From NCBI GenBank assembly GCA_021785335.1, contig JAJYFW010000084.1, positions 1 to 7,250 on the forward strand: a stretch of DNA of 7,250 bases. The letters run 5' to 3'. The notes under the pieces are model-generated. The model had not been told where the DNA came from. It saw only the letters and a list, made by a program, of their open reading frames with translations, and did no database searches. Each line of letters starts with the position of its first letter. Position 1 is the first letter of the stretch. A program made the position numbers and the translations under genes. Positions 1-6,324 of this stretch are shown piece by piece. Origin of the DNA: Pseudomonadota bacterium (lineage in GTDB: Bacteria; Pseudomonadota; Alphaproteobacteria; Acetobacterales; Acetobacteraceae).

Positions 1-189
1 GGCGTTGACGCGGAAGATCTCGGAGAGCGCGTCCTCGCCGTAGGTCAGCATGCGGATCTGGTCGCCGGGGCCGAGCCGGTAGACCATGGGGCGCGCATCC
101 GGCAGCGGCTTGAGGTCGGCGCCGGGCGTGCAGCCGGCGACCAGCAGCAGGCTGGGGAGCAACAGGGCGGCGAGGACTCGGCGGGTCAT
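1..189 (-). CDS. Polysaccharide export lipoprotein (Wza/KpsD-like), N-terminal fragment
   Basis: This reading frame starts with ATG at 189 and is open to the left edge (63 codons visible), so it is the N-terminal part of a longer gene. The first 20 residues are a lipoprotein signal: MTRR, a hydrophobic stretch rich in Leu and Ala, then the lipobox VAGC with the lipidated Cys at residue 20. The next residue is Thr rather than Asp, which is compatible with outer-membrane sorting. From about residue 37 the sequence YRLGPGDQIRMLTYGEDALS is typical of the start of the polysaccharide biosynthesis/export domain found in outer-membrane capsule and exopolysaccharide channels. A Shine-Dalgarno-like GGGAG sits 6 nt before the ATG. 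The gene lies 67 nt downstream of the phosphotransferase gene on the same strand. The family call is firm for so short a fragment; the exact polymer exported cannot be told. Confidence 0.85.
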   Translation of the reverse strand, partial: MTRRVLAALLLPSLLLVAGCTPGADLKPLPDARPMVYRLGPGDQIRMLTYGEDALSEIFRVNA

Positions 190-256
190 AGGTTGCTCCC
201 AGCGGCGTTTTCCTGACTCGAAACGCAACGGGAGCAGCTTGGCAAGGGGCGGCGGC

Positions 257-1270
257 TCAATCGATGGCGGCGAGCCCGATCGCGGCGAAGTCCCGCGACA
301 GCTCGCCCACCAGCGCCGCATCCGCGGCAGCCGCGTTGCCGGCACGGGCGCGGGCCGCGACGCCCTCCAGTATCACGGCGAAGCGGAACGCGGCGAAGGC
401 GTGGTGGAACGGTGCCAGGGCGGGGGCCGGCGTGCGGCGCGCGGCATAATAAGCGGCGAGGTAATCGGCCTCCACGGGCAGGCCGAGCGCGGCGAGGTCG
501 AGGCCGGCGAGGCCCTCGAACTGTGAGGGCAGGCTGCGCCAGGCCAGAGCCGAATAGGCGAGGTCGGCCAGCGGGTGGCCGATCGTGGAAAGTTCCCAGT
601 CCAGCACCGCGATAATGCGCGGCTCCGTGGGGTGGAACATCAGGTTGCCGAGGCGGAAATCTCCGTGGCACAGCGCGGCGACGCCATCGTCCGGCGGCAG
701 GTGCTCGCCTACCCAGGCGGCGAGGCGCTCGAGGTCCGGCAGGTCGCGGAAGCGCTGCGCCTGCCATTGCCGCGTCCAGCGCGCGACCTGGCGGGCGTAG
801 TAGCCCTCGGGCCGGCCATAGTCGCCGAGGCCGAGCCCGCGCCAGTCGAGCTCGTGCAGCGCGGCCAGCGTCGTGGCCATGGCCTCGAACATGGCGCGCC
901 GCTCGGCCCTCGGCACGCTAGGCATTGCGTTGTCCGAGATGACGCGGCCCTCCAGCCGTTCCATCAGGTAGAACGGCGTGCCGACGACGTCGCTGCCGTG
1001 CTCCACCAGCACCACCGGCGGCACCGGCACGGCGCTGCCGGCCAGTGCCTGCAGGACGCGCGCTTCCCGCTCAACGGCATGGGCGGAGGGCAAAATTTCT
1101 CCCGGCGGCTTCTTGCGCAGCACCAGGCGGCGCTCGCCGATGTCGAGCAGGAAGGTGGGGTTGGACTGGCCGGCACCGACGCGCGCCAGGCGGGGAGAGC
1201 CGGCGGCGCGGGGAAGGCGCGCGCGCAGGAAGGCGCCGAGGCGTTCCGGATCGAAACCGAGGGTGTTCAT
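257..1270 (-). CDS. Phosphotransferase family protein (APH fold, ACAD10/11-type)
   Basis: A 337-residue protein of the aminoglycoside phosphotransferase/choline kinase fold. The subgroup resembles the kinase domain found in ACAD10/ACAD11 and in many bacterial acyl-CoA dehydrogenase neighbourhoods, where the substrate is thought to be a hydroxylated acyl-CoA. Visible landmarks are the nucleotide-binding GAGQSNPTF (32-40), lysines 53-54 in LVLRKKPPG with Glu69 as likely partner, the hinge-like FYLMERLEG (100-108), the catalytic loop CHGDFRLGN (201-209, Asp204 and Asn209) and the metal-binding VLDWE (222-226, Asp224) followed by HPLADLAY. All key kinase residues are present and the length is normal. 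It begins 11 nt after the response regulator stop codon, with only a weak ribosome binding site, so translation is probably coupled. No acyl-CoA dehydrogenase gene is adjacent, so the substrate here is open. A true antibiotic resistance role is unlikely. Confidence 0.88.
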   Translation of the reverse strand: MNTLGFDPERLGAFLRARLPRAAGSPRLARVGAGQSNPTFLLDIGERRLVLRKKPPGEILPSAHAVEREARVLQALAGSAVPVPPVVLVEHGSDVVGTPFYLMERLEGRVISDNAMPSVPRAERRAMFEAMATTLAALHELDWRGLGLGDYGRPEGYYARQVARWTRQWQAQRFRDLPDLERLAAWVGEHLPPDDGVAALCHGDFRLGNLMFHPTEPRIIAVLDWELSTIGHPLADLAYSALAWRSLPSQFEGLAGLDLAALGLPVEADYLAAYYAARRTPAPALAPFHHAFAAFRFAVILEGVAARARAGNAAAADAALVGELSRDFAAIGLAAID

Positions 1271-1281
1271 GCGGCCGTTCT

Positions 1282-1989
1282 CTACGTGCCGGGCTTCAGC
1301 ACGTAGCCGCGGCCGCGCACTGTGAAGAGAAAGCGCGGCTCGCGCGGGTCGGGCTCGATCTTGCGTCTCAGCCGCGTCACCTGCACGTCGATCGCCCGCT
1401 CGCTCGCCTCGTCCATGCCCAGCGCCGCGGCGATGGCTTCGCGCGACAGCGCCTCGCCGGCGTGGCGCGCCAGCTCGCCGAGCAGCGCCGCCTCGCCGCC
1501 GGTGAGGCGCACCGCGCCGCCGGGGCCGGTCAACTCGCCGCGCGCGGCGTCGAAGGTCAGCGGGCCGAGGCGCACATTCGCTGGCGGCTCCGCCGCGATC
1601 TGGTTGGTGCGGCGCACCAGCGCGCGCAGACGTAGCAACAGTTCCCGCGGCTCGAACGGCTTGGCCAGGTAGTCGTCGGCGCCGGCCTCGAACCCGGCGA
1701 TGCGGTCCTCCGGCGCGCCGCGCGCGGTCAGCAGCAGGATCGGCACGCGGGCACGGCCGGCGCGCAGCGACTGCGTGAGCGCGAGTCCGTCCTCGCCCGG
1801 CATCGAGATGTCGAGCACCATCACCTCGGGCTCGATCACCGCGAGCCTGGCGCGCGCCTCAGCCGCGTTCTCGGCGGTGACAACGCGGAAGCCGTGCTCG
1901 GCGAGGTAACGCGCGAGCAGCGTGCGCAGCCGCTGGTCGTCGTCCACGACCAGCACCAGCACCTCCTCGTCCGCCGCGACCCCGCTCAT
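1282..1989 (-). CDS. Response regulator transcription factor, OmpR/PhoB type (PetR-like)
   Basis: A 235-residue two-domain regulator. The receiver domain (about residues 10-125) has the acidic cluster VVDDDQR (14-20), the phosphoacceptor Asp60 in [13 protein letters not shown], Thr88 in LLLTAR and Lys110 in YLAKPFEP. The C-terminal winged-helix DNA-binding domain (about 138-233) carries [15 protein letters not shown] (198-212), the recognition-helix region, and ends in [14 protein letters not shown] longer in-frame start exists upstream but would overlap the MarR gene. The ATG at 1989 is preferred because the receiver fold begins directly after it, a GGGGG run lies 4 nt upstream and the MarR stop codon is 22 nt away. 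No sensor kinase is encoded in the window. The arrangement MarR then response regulator matches the PetP/PetR pair known from Rhodobacter capsulatus; assignment to that pair is by recognition, not alignment. Confidence 0.93.
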   Translation of the reverse strand: MSGVAADEEVLVLVVDDDQRLRTLLARYLAEHGFRVVTAENAAEARARLAVIEPEVMVLDISMPGEDGLALTQSLRAGRARVPILLLTARGAPEDRIAGFEAGADDYLAKPFEPRELLLRLRALVRRTNQIAAEPPANVRLGPLTFDAARGELTGPGGAVRLTGGEAALLGELARHAGEALSREAIAAALGMDEASERAIDVQVTRLRRKIEPDPREPRFLFTVRGRGYVLKPGT

Positions 1990-2011
1990 CCGGCCCCCAT
2001 CGACCGTCGCG

Positions 2012-2563
2012 TCATGGGCGGTTGGCGCGGTCGGCGCGGTCGAGCCAGGCGCGGCCCTGCTCGTCGGCGATCCCGCGCAGGACGCGTCGGAAACCCTCAA
2101 CAGCCTGCGGCCCGGCTTCCCGGTAGGCCTTGGCGAGCCGCTCGCGCTGACGCTCGAACACCTGACGTTCGAGCGCGCGGCCGGATTCCGTGAGGTAGAG
2201 CAGGCGCTGGCGGCGGTCGTCGCGGCCGGGGCGCTGCTCGACCAGGCCCTTGTCGATCAGCAGGCCGAGCACGCGGGCGAGCGACTGCTTGGTGATGCGC
2301 AGGATGCCGAGCAGGTCGCTGACCGCGAGGCCGGGATGGCGGCCGATGAAGTGGAGGGCGCGATGGTGCGCGCGGCCGAAGCCGAGCTCCTCCAGCATCG
2401 AATCCGCGGCGCCGGTGAAGTCGCGGTAGGCGAAGAACAGAAGATCCTGCGCGGCGCGCAACTCCTCCTCGCGCAGGTAGAGCAGCCCGGCGCCGGCCGG
2501 CGGATGCGCGGGCGGAGCGGCGGGAGAGGTGGCGGCGACGGTGGTTTCCGGCATGGCTGGCAT
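2012..2563 (-). CDS. MarR-family transcriptional regulator (PetP-like)
   Basis: A winged-helix regulator of about 183 residues. After a low-complexity Ala/Pro-rich N-terminus (about residues 8-25) comes [20 protein letters not shown], then [20 protein letters not shown]. The DNA-binding helices follow in [19 protein letters not shown] (81-99), and the wing is [17 protein letters not shown] with LLYLTESG. The Asp-Asp-Arg-Arg at the wing tip is the conserved MarR hallmark. A C-terminal dimerisation helix runs to the end, with [13 protein letters not shown]. Start choice is uncertain. ATGs at 2563 and 2554 are both possible, neither has a convincing Shine-Dalgarno sequence, and a frame extension to 2632 would run through the promoter region. 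A perfect TATAAT lies about 43 nt upstream of 2563. It is followed after 22 nt by the response regulator gene and is divergent from ilvE. The ligand is unknown. Confidence 0.9.
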   Translation of the reverse strand: MPAMPETTVAATSPAAPPAHPPAGAGLLYLREEELRAAQDLLFFAYRDFTGAADSMLEELGFGRAHHRALHFIGRHPGLAVSDLLGILRITKQSLARVLGLLIDKGLVEQRPGRDDRRQRLLYLTESGRALERQVFERQRERLAKAYREAGPQAVEGFRRVLRGIADEQGRAWLDRADRANRP

Positions 2564-2586
2564 ACTTGGATTTTTGGTCAGCTTTG

Positions 2587-2613
2587 TTGACGTGTACCGA
2601 ATGGAATTATACG
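2587..2613 (+). promoter_or_regulatory. Candidate ilvE promoter overlapping the divergent one
   Basis: TTGACG at 2587-2592 matches five of six bases of the sigma-70 -35 consensus. TATACG at 2608-2613 lies 15 nt further on, a short but tolerable spacing, and matches four of six -10 bases. Transcription would start near 2620, giving a leader of about 36 nt before the ilvE ATG. Its -10 overlaps the TATAAT on the opposite strand, so RNA polymerase probably cannot occupy both promoters at once. Confidence 0.4.
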
Positions 2614-2623
2614 TTCCCGTCAA
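2587..2623. promoter_or_regulatory. Overlapping inverted repeats, candidate MarR or response regulator operator
   Basis: Three nested imperfect dyads occupy the divergent promoter. TTGACG (2587-2592) pairs with CGTCAA (2618-2623). ACGTGTA (2590-2596) pairs with TATACGT (2608-2614), six of seven positions matching. GGAA (2603-2606) pairs with TTCC (2614-2617), bracketing the -10 boxes. MarR proteins commonly bind such dyads over their own promoter, so autoregulation and control of ilvE are plausible. Short dyads can arise by chance, and no binding consensus is known for this protein. Confidence 0.35.
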
Positions 2624-2632
2624 GACGCGCAA
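2606..2632 (-). promoter_or_regulatory. Candidate promoter of the MarR-response regulator operon
   Basis: On the minus strand, positions 2611 to 2606 read TATAAT, a perfect -10 hexamer in otherwise GC-rich DNA. A weak -35 candidate, TTGCGC (2632-2627), lies 15 nt upstream. Transcription would start near 2599 and leave a leader of roughly 36 nt before the ATG at 2563. The -10 is seen directly; the -35 choice and use in vivo are inferred. Confidence 0.5.
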
Positions 2633-2641
2633 TAAAGTTAC

Positions 2642-2648
2642 GAGGAGG
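2642..2648 (+). promoter_or_regulatory. Ribosome binding site of ilvE
   Basis: GAGGAGG ends 7 nt before the ATG at 2656. It is the strongest Shine-Dalgarno sequence in the window and fixes the ilvE start against a longer in-frame extension that would begin at 2566, inside the promoter region. Confidence 0.85.
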
Positions 2649-2655
2649 ATGCGCC

Positions 2656-3558
2656 ATGGCCTTGGTTCCTTTCGATGATCGTGATGGACAGATCTGGCTC
2701 GACGGCGTCATGGTGCCGTGGCGCGATGCCAGGCTGCACGTTCTCTCGCATGGGCTGCACTATGCCTCGGGCGTCTTCGAAGGGGAACGCGCCTATGCCG
2801 GCAACATCTTCCGCCTGCGCATGCATACCGAGCGGCTGCTGAATTCAGGGCGCATCCTCGGCTTCGAAATCCCCTGGACCGCTGACCAGATCGATGCGGC
2901 GTGCAACGCGGTGGTGCAGGCGAACGGCCTCACGGACGCCTATGTCCGCCCGATCGCCTGGCGCGGCGCGGAGCAGCTTTCGGTCTCGGCGCAGCAGACC
3001 AGGATCCACCTCGCCATCGCCACCTGGGCCTGGCCCAACCTGTTCGGCGACAACCGCATGAAGGGCGTGCGGCTCGGGCTCGCGGACTGGAAGCGCCCGC
3101 ATCCCGAGACGGCGCCCACCGCGTCGAAGGCCGCGGGGCTCTACATGATCGGCACGCTCTCCAAGCACGGCGCCGAGGCACAGGGCTTCGACGACGCGCT
3201 GATGCTCGACTGGCGCGGTCGGATCGCGGAGGCGACCGGTGCCAACATCTTCATGGTGATGGATGGCGAGCTGCACACTCCGACGCCGGATTGTTTCCTC
3301 GACGGCATCACCCGCCGCACGGTGATGGGACTGGCCAAGCGCCGGCAGATCAAGGTGGTGGAGCGACCGATCCTCTTCGAGGAACTGCCCAACGCGACGG
3401 AGGTGTTCCTCGCCGGTACGGCCGCGGAAATCACACCGGTGCGCGAGATCGCCGGGCGCAGCTTCACGCCGAGCACCATTACCGAGACGCTACTGGGCGA
3501 CTACGAGAAGACGGTGCACATGACACCGGCCGAGGTGGAGAAGCTGCTCGCCGCGTAA
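2656..3558 (+). CDS. ilvE: Branched-chain amino acid aminotransferase
   Basis: A 300-residue class IV (fold-type IV) pyridoxal phosphate aminotransferase. It interconverts leucine, isoleucine and valine with their 2-oxo acids using glutamate/2-oxoglutarate in the cytoplasm. The family signature is clear: SHGLHYASGVFEGERAY (31-47) near the N-terminus; the catalytic lysine most likely Lys158 in TASKAAGLYM; the cofactor-binding segment LDWRGRIAEATGANIF (184-199, Glu192 and Asn197); DGITRRTV (216-223); and FLAGTAAEITPV (251-262) near the C-terminus. Length is normal for the family. The start is set by the GAGGAGG ribosome binding site. D-amino acid aminotransferase and 4-amino-4-deoxychorismate lyase share the fold, but the overall pattern fits IlvE best. 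The last 58 bp overlap the 3' end of the convergent TPR-glycosyltransferase gene. Confidence 0.95.
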   Translation: MALVPFDDRDGQIWLDGVMVPWRDARLHVLSHGLHYASGVFEGERAYAGNIFRLRMHTERLLNSGRILGFEIPWTADQIDAACNAVVQANGLTDAYVRPIAWRGAEQLSVSAQQTRIHLAIATWAWPNLFGDNRMKGVRLGLADWKRPHPETAPTASKAAGLYMIGTLSKHGAEAQGFDDALMLDWRGRIAEATGANIFMVMDGELHTPTPDCFLDGITRRTVMGLAKRRQIKVVERPILFEELPNATEVFLAGTAAEITPVREIAGRSFTPSTITETLLGDYEKTVHMTPAEVEKLLAA

Positions 3559-5192
3559 GCCGGGCCGCGCGCGGCGTGGCGTTGCGCGAGCTCGCCGGCG
3601 ACGGCGGCGAGCACCGGTGCCCAGTCGCCTGGCCGGCTCTGCCGGTGCAGGCGATGCCCCGCGTACCAGGGCGAATCGTCACGACCAAGCAACCAGCGCC
3701 AGTCGGGTGCCGCCGGTAGCAGCAGCGAGACCGGCACGCCCATGGCGCCGGCGACGTGCGCCACCGAAGAATCGATCGAGACCACGTGATCGAGTGCGGC
3801 GACGAGGGATGCCGTGTCGGCGAAATCCGCGTCCGGTGGCAATGGGGCCGCGAGGTCGTATTCGTCCTCCCGCGCACCGCGTTGCAGGGAGATGAAGGCG
3901 ATGTGGGCGAGGCGCCGGTCACGCAACAGGGCCGCCAGCGCGCCCGCGGGCAATGAGCGGCGACGGTCGTTCGAATGGGCCGGATTGCCTGCCCAGACCA
4001 CGCCCACGCGCGGGCGAGGCGGCAGTTTCGCACGCCATGCGCTCACCGCCACGCGGTCGGCGGCGAGATAGGGGCTGGGCGGAATCGTTTCGAGCGTGGT
4101 GCGGAGCAGCAGCGGCAGGCTCAGCTGGTCCACACGCAGGTCGTGCGGCGGCGGTGCGGCGCGGTCCGCGGTCTCGACGAGCGGGGCGAGCAGGCGCCGC
4201 AGCGCGGGCGCCACGGCGAGGATGACGCGTGCGCCGCGTGCGCGCAGGATAGGCGCGAAGCGGGCGAACTGGATCGTGTCGCCAAGCCCCTGCTCTGCCT
4301 CGACGAGCAACGTCCTGCCTGCGAGATCCTCGCCCTGCCACGCGGGGGCGAGGCTGCGGAAGAAATCGCCGGCGAAGCTGGGATGGCGACGGCGCCATTC
4401 GTAATCCGTCCAGCCGCGCGCGAAGTCGCCGGCAAGCAGGCGGGCGAAGCTGCGGTTCCAGTAGGCCTGGGCGAAGTCGGGCTGGAGCGCGATGGCGGCG
4501 TCGCAGGCGGCGATTGCCTCGTCGAGCCTGCCCATCGCGGCGAGCAGGTGACCGAGGCTGGCATGCGCCTCGGGCAGCCCGGGGGCGGAGGCGATCGCCT
4601 GGCGCAGCACCACCTCGGCCTCAGCCTGCCGGTCGAGAGTGGCCAGCGCGTTGCCGAGGTTGACCCGGGCGCGGGCGTGTTCCGGCGCGAGGGCGAGCGC
4701 TGTTTCGAGTGCCCGTAGCGAGCCCTCGGCGTCGCCCAGTGCGGCCAGCGCCGTGCCGCGGGTGAACCAGGCCTCGGCATCGGTGGGAGCGAGTGCCAGC
4801 GCCGCGTCCGCCGCCGCGCGCGCGCCATGCGTGTCGCTGGCGGCGAGGCGCGCGGCGGCGAGGGTCGCGTGCGCGGGTGCGAGGTTAGGGGCCAGCCGCA
4901 CCGCAGTCTGCGCGATTCCCCGCGCCTCCGCGAGCCTGCCGCCGGCGAGCAGGGCGCCAGCGAGGTTCACGCAGGCGGCGGCATCGCCGGACCGCGCGTT
5001 GGCGGCGCGGGCGAGTGGGGCAACCGCCTCGGCCGGGTGCCCGCCGCGCAGCAGCAGCAGGCCGAGCCGGCTCGCGGCGAGCGGCGGCGCGGCGGGGTCG
5101 GTCAGCGCCGCGCGGTAATGGCGCCGGGCGTCATCGAGGTTGCCGGCGCGCTCAGCCTCCAGCGCCGCGGCGATGGTCGCAAGCGTGTCCAT
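3501..5192 (-). CDS. TPR-repeat protein with C-terminal GT9-like glycosyltransferase domain
   Basis: A 563-residue fusion. Residues 1-271 form about eight tetratricopeptide repeats in nearly perfect 34-residue register (units beginning near 1, 35, 69, 103, 137, 171, 205 and 239), most ending in Ala-Pro or Gln-Pro. Residues about 280-535 resemble the heptosyltransferase-like GT9 fold. Landmarks are LLVEAEQGLGDTIQFARF (295-312), VGVVWAGNPAHSNDRRRS (396-413), DTASLVAALDHVVSIDSS (459-476) continuing with VAHVAGAMG, and DWRWLLGRDDSPWY (497-510). Such TPR-linked proteins are common in alphaproteobacteria and are presumed to transfer sugars to surface glycans or proteins; donor and acceptor are unknown. 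No signal peptide is visible. It starts 34 nt after the GT4 gene, with a poor ribosome binding site. The last 18 residues, beyond the conserved domain, are read antisense to ilvE and are probably a dispensable tail. Confidence 0.88.
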   Translation of the reverse strand: MDTLATIAAALEAERAGNLDDARRHYRAALTDPAAPPLAASRLGLLLLRGGHPAEAVAPLARAANARSGDAAACVNLAGALLAGGRLAEARGIAQTAVRLAPNLAPAHATLAAARLAASDTHGARAAADAALALAPTDAEAWFTRGTALAALGDAEGSLRALETALALAPEHARARVNLGNALATLDRQAEAEVVLRQAIASAPGLPEAHASLGHLLAAMGRLDEAIAACDAAIALQPDFAQAYWNRSFARLLAGDFARGWTDYEWRRRHPSFAGDFFRSLAPAWQGEDLAGRTLLVEAEQGLGDTIQFARFAPILRARGARVILAVAPALRRLLAPLVETADRAAPPPHDLRVDQLSLPLLLRTTLETIPPSPYLAADRVAVSAWRAKLPPRPRVGVVWAGNPAHSNDRRRSLPAGALAALLRDRRLAHIAFISLQRGAREDEYDLAAPLPPDADFADTASLVAALDHVVSIDSSVAHVAGAMGVPVSLLLPAAPDWRWLLGRDDSPWYAGHRLHRQSRPGDWAPVLAAVAGELAQRHAARGPAYAASSFSTSAGVMCTVFS

Positions 5193-5226
5193 CGCGCCAT
5201 CGTCGCAGGCAAAGGTTGCCGGGACG

Positions 5227-6321
5227 CTAGCGCCGGCGGCGGCGCATCACGTCGGCGATGAGGCGGTCGAACTCGGTGTGGAAACGATCGTTGGCATAGG
5301 GCAGGACGGCCAGCCGCGCCGCGGCGCCGAGGCGGGTGCGCAGGTTGGGGCTGGCTGCCAGCATCGCGAGGCTGGCAGCCATCATCTCGATGTCGCCCAC
5401 CGGCACCATCACGCAGTTGCGGCCGTGACGGAACACACCCTCGTAGCAGGGCAGGTCGGTGAGCAGCAGCGGGCGCTCCAGCAACGCGGCCTCGTAGACG
5501 GCGAGACCCTGCGTCTCGCTCGAGGAGGCGAGGCAGAACACGTCGGCTGAGGCAACCCAGTCCATCGCCTCCTGGTCGCCGAGGCCCGAGAGCAGGCGGT
5601 ATCGCTCCGGGTCCGCATCGGCGAGCGCCTGCGCCTCCGGGCGGACGCCGAAGAATTTGCCGATCACCGCGCATTCGTAGTCGGCGGCGCAGGCCTGGAC
5701 GGCGAGCAGCAGGTCCCCGGGGCGCTTGCGCGTCTCGATGGTGCCGAGCTGGACCACGCGCAGTGGGCGTTTCCTGGCGGGGACGCGGCGCGGATCGACC
5801 GTTTCGCGATCGATATCGACGCCGTAGGGCATCACATGCAGCTTGTCCTGTGGCAGCGCGTAGGTGAAGGAGCGATAGACATCGCGCTGCGAGGCCATGT
5901 TGTAGACGATCGCCGCGGCCTGGTGAAAGCCCGCGATCCAGTCCTGATTCTTCAGCACCAGGTTGAGTCCGACTTCGGCCTCGTTGATCAGCCAGATCAT
6001 CGGCAGATGCATGCCGATGCGGGCCGCGACCGGGGCGGCGCAGATCGTGGTGCCGACGACGAGATCGAAATCGGCGAGAACGAGGCGCGGCTCGATGCGG
6101 AATCCGTCGGCGAGGTAGCGCTCCTTCATCGGCCCGTCATTGCCGATCAAGGGCACGATGGTGAGATCATGGCCCTGCCCGCGCAGGTGGCGCGCCAGGC
6201 GATGGAAGGCGACCGAGGTCCCGGTGATGGTGAACTCGTGGCTCACCATCGCGATACGCAGGGGGGCGACACGCAGGGGCGTGCTTCCCAGGGGGGCGAT
6301 ACTCTGGGGGGCGTCGGGCAT
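5227..6321 (-). CDS. Glycosyltransferase, GT4 type (GT-B fold)
   Basis: A 364-residue protein likely to transfer a sugar from a nucleotide-sugar donor during exopolysaccharide or other glycan synthesis, in the cytoplasm or at the inner membrane. The N-terminal Rossmann half starts with LRIAMVSHEFTITGTSVAFH (21-40), where TGTS replaces the usual glycine-rich acceptor loop. The C-terminal half carries RVVQLGTIETRKRPGDLL (188-205), SADVFCLASSSETQGLAVYE (258-277) with the EX7E pair Glu269/Glu277, and CVMVPVGD (303-310), all typical of GT4. The first 24 residues are a pentapeptide tandem repeat in Pro-Leu-x-x-Ala style. Met25 is an alternative start, but it would cut the first beta strand, and a GGAAAG motif favours the ATG at 6321. 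The gene begins 3 nt after the moaE stop codon, so translation is likely coupled. It ends in five consecutive arginines. Confidence 0.88.
   Translation of the reverse strand: MPDAPQSIAPLGSTPLRVAPLRIAMVSHEFTITGTSVAFHRLARHLRGQGHDLTIVPLIGNDGPMKERYLADGFRIEPRLVLADFDLVVGTTICAAPVAARIGMHLPMIWLINEAEVGLNLVLKNQDWIAGFHQAAAIVYNMASQRDVYRSFTYALPQDKLHVMPYGVDIDRETVDPRRVPARKRPLRVVQLGTIETRKRPGDLLLAVQACAADYECAVIGKFFGVRPEAQALADADPERYRLLSGLGDQEAMDWVASADVFCLASSSETQGLAVYEAALLERPLLLTDLPCYEGVFRHGRNCVMVPVGDIEMMAASLAMLAASPNLRTRLGAAARLAVLPYANDRFHTEFDRLIADVMRRRRR
6251..6310. repeat. 15-bp tandem repeat, four copies, in the GT4 5' coding end
   Basis: Plus-strand copies begin at 6251, 6266, 6281 and 6296, each 15 bp: GCGATACGCAGGGGG, GCGACACGCAGGGGC, GTGCTTCCCAGGGGG and GCGATACTCTGGGGG. 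Copies 1 and 2 differ at two positions; the third is the most diverged. The period equals five codons, so copy-number change keeps the frame. It encodes PQSIA, PLGST, PLRVA and PLRIA at residues 5-24. Runs of six G (six C on the coding strand) occur at 6261-6266, 6291-6296 and 6306-6311. Confidence 0.85.
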
Positions 6322-6324
6322 TTG

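Noticed and set aside
190..256. 67-bp gap before the polysaccharide export gene, considered for a separate promoter or terminator
   Set aside because: Only the GGGAG ribosome binding site is convincing; no paired -35/-10 boxes or hairpin with T-run could be found.
575..1306. Plus-strand open frame of 243 codons opposite the phosphotransferase gene
   Set aside because: It is complementary to conserved kinase codons, has no ribosome binding site and no recognisable domain.
1990..2100. N-terminal extension of the response regulator to an ATG at 2100
   Set aside because: The extra 37 residues overlap the MarR coding sequence and are low-complexity; the receiver domain starts just after the ATG at 1989.
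2564..2632. N-terminal extension of the MarR protein to an ATG at 2632
   Set aside because: It would translate the AT-rich promoter region, including the perfect TATAAT, and the added residues do not resemble the family.
2901..3719. Plus-strand open frame of 272 codons in another frame of ilvE
   Set aside because: It overlaps a clear aminotransferase in a different frame and is low-complexity Arg/Gly/Ala-rich.
3975..4718. Plus-strand open frame of 247 codons opposite the TPR-glycosyltransferase
   Set aside because: The minus-strand frame has clear TPR and GT9-like motifs; the plus-strand frame has none.
5230..5245. GC-rich hairpin (GCGCC, 6-nt loop, GGCGC) at the 3' end of the GT4 gene, considered as a terminator
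   Set aside because: No T-run follows it on the transcribed strand, it lies within the Arg-codon run and stop, and the next gene starts only 34 nt later.
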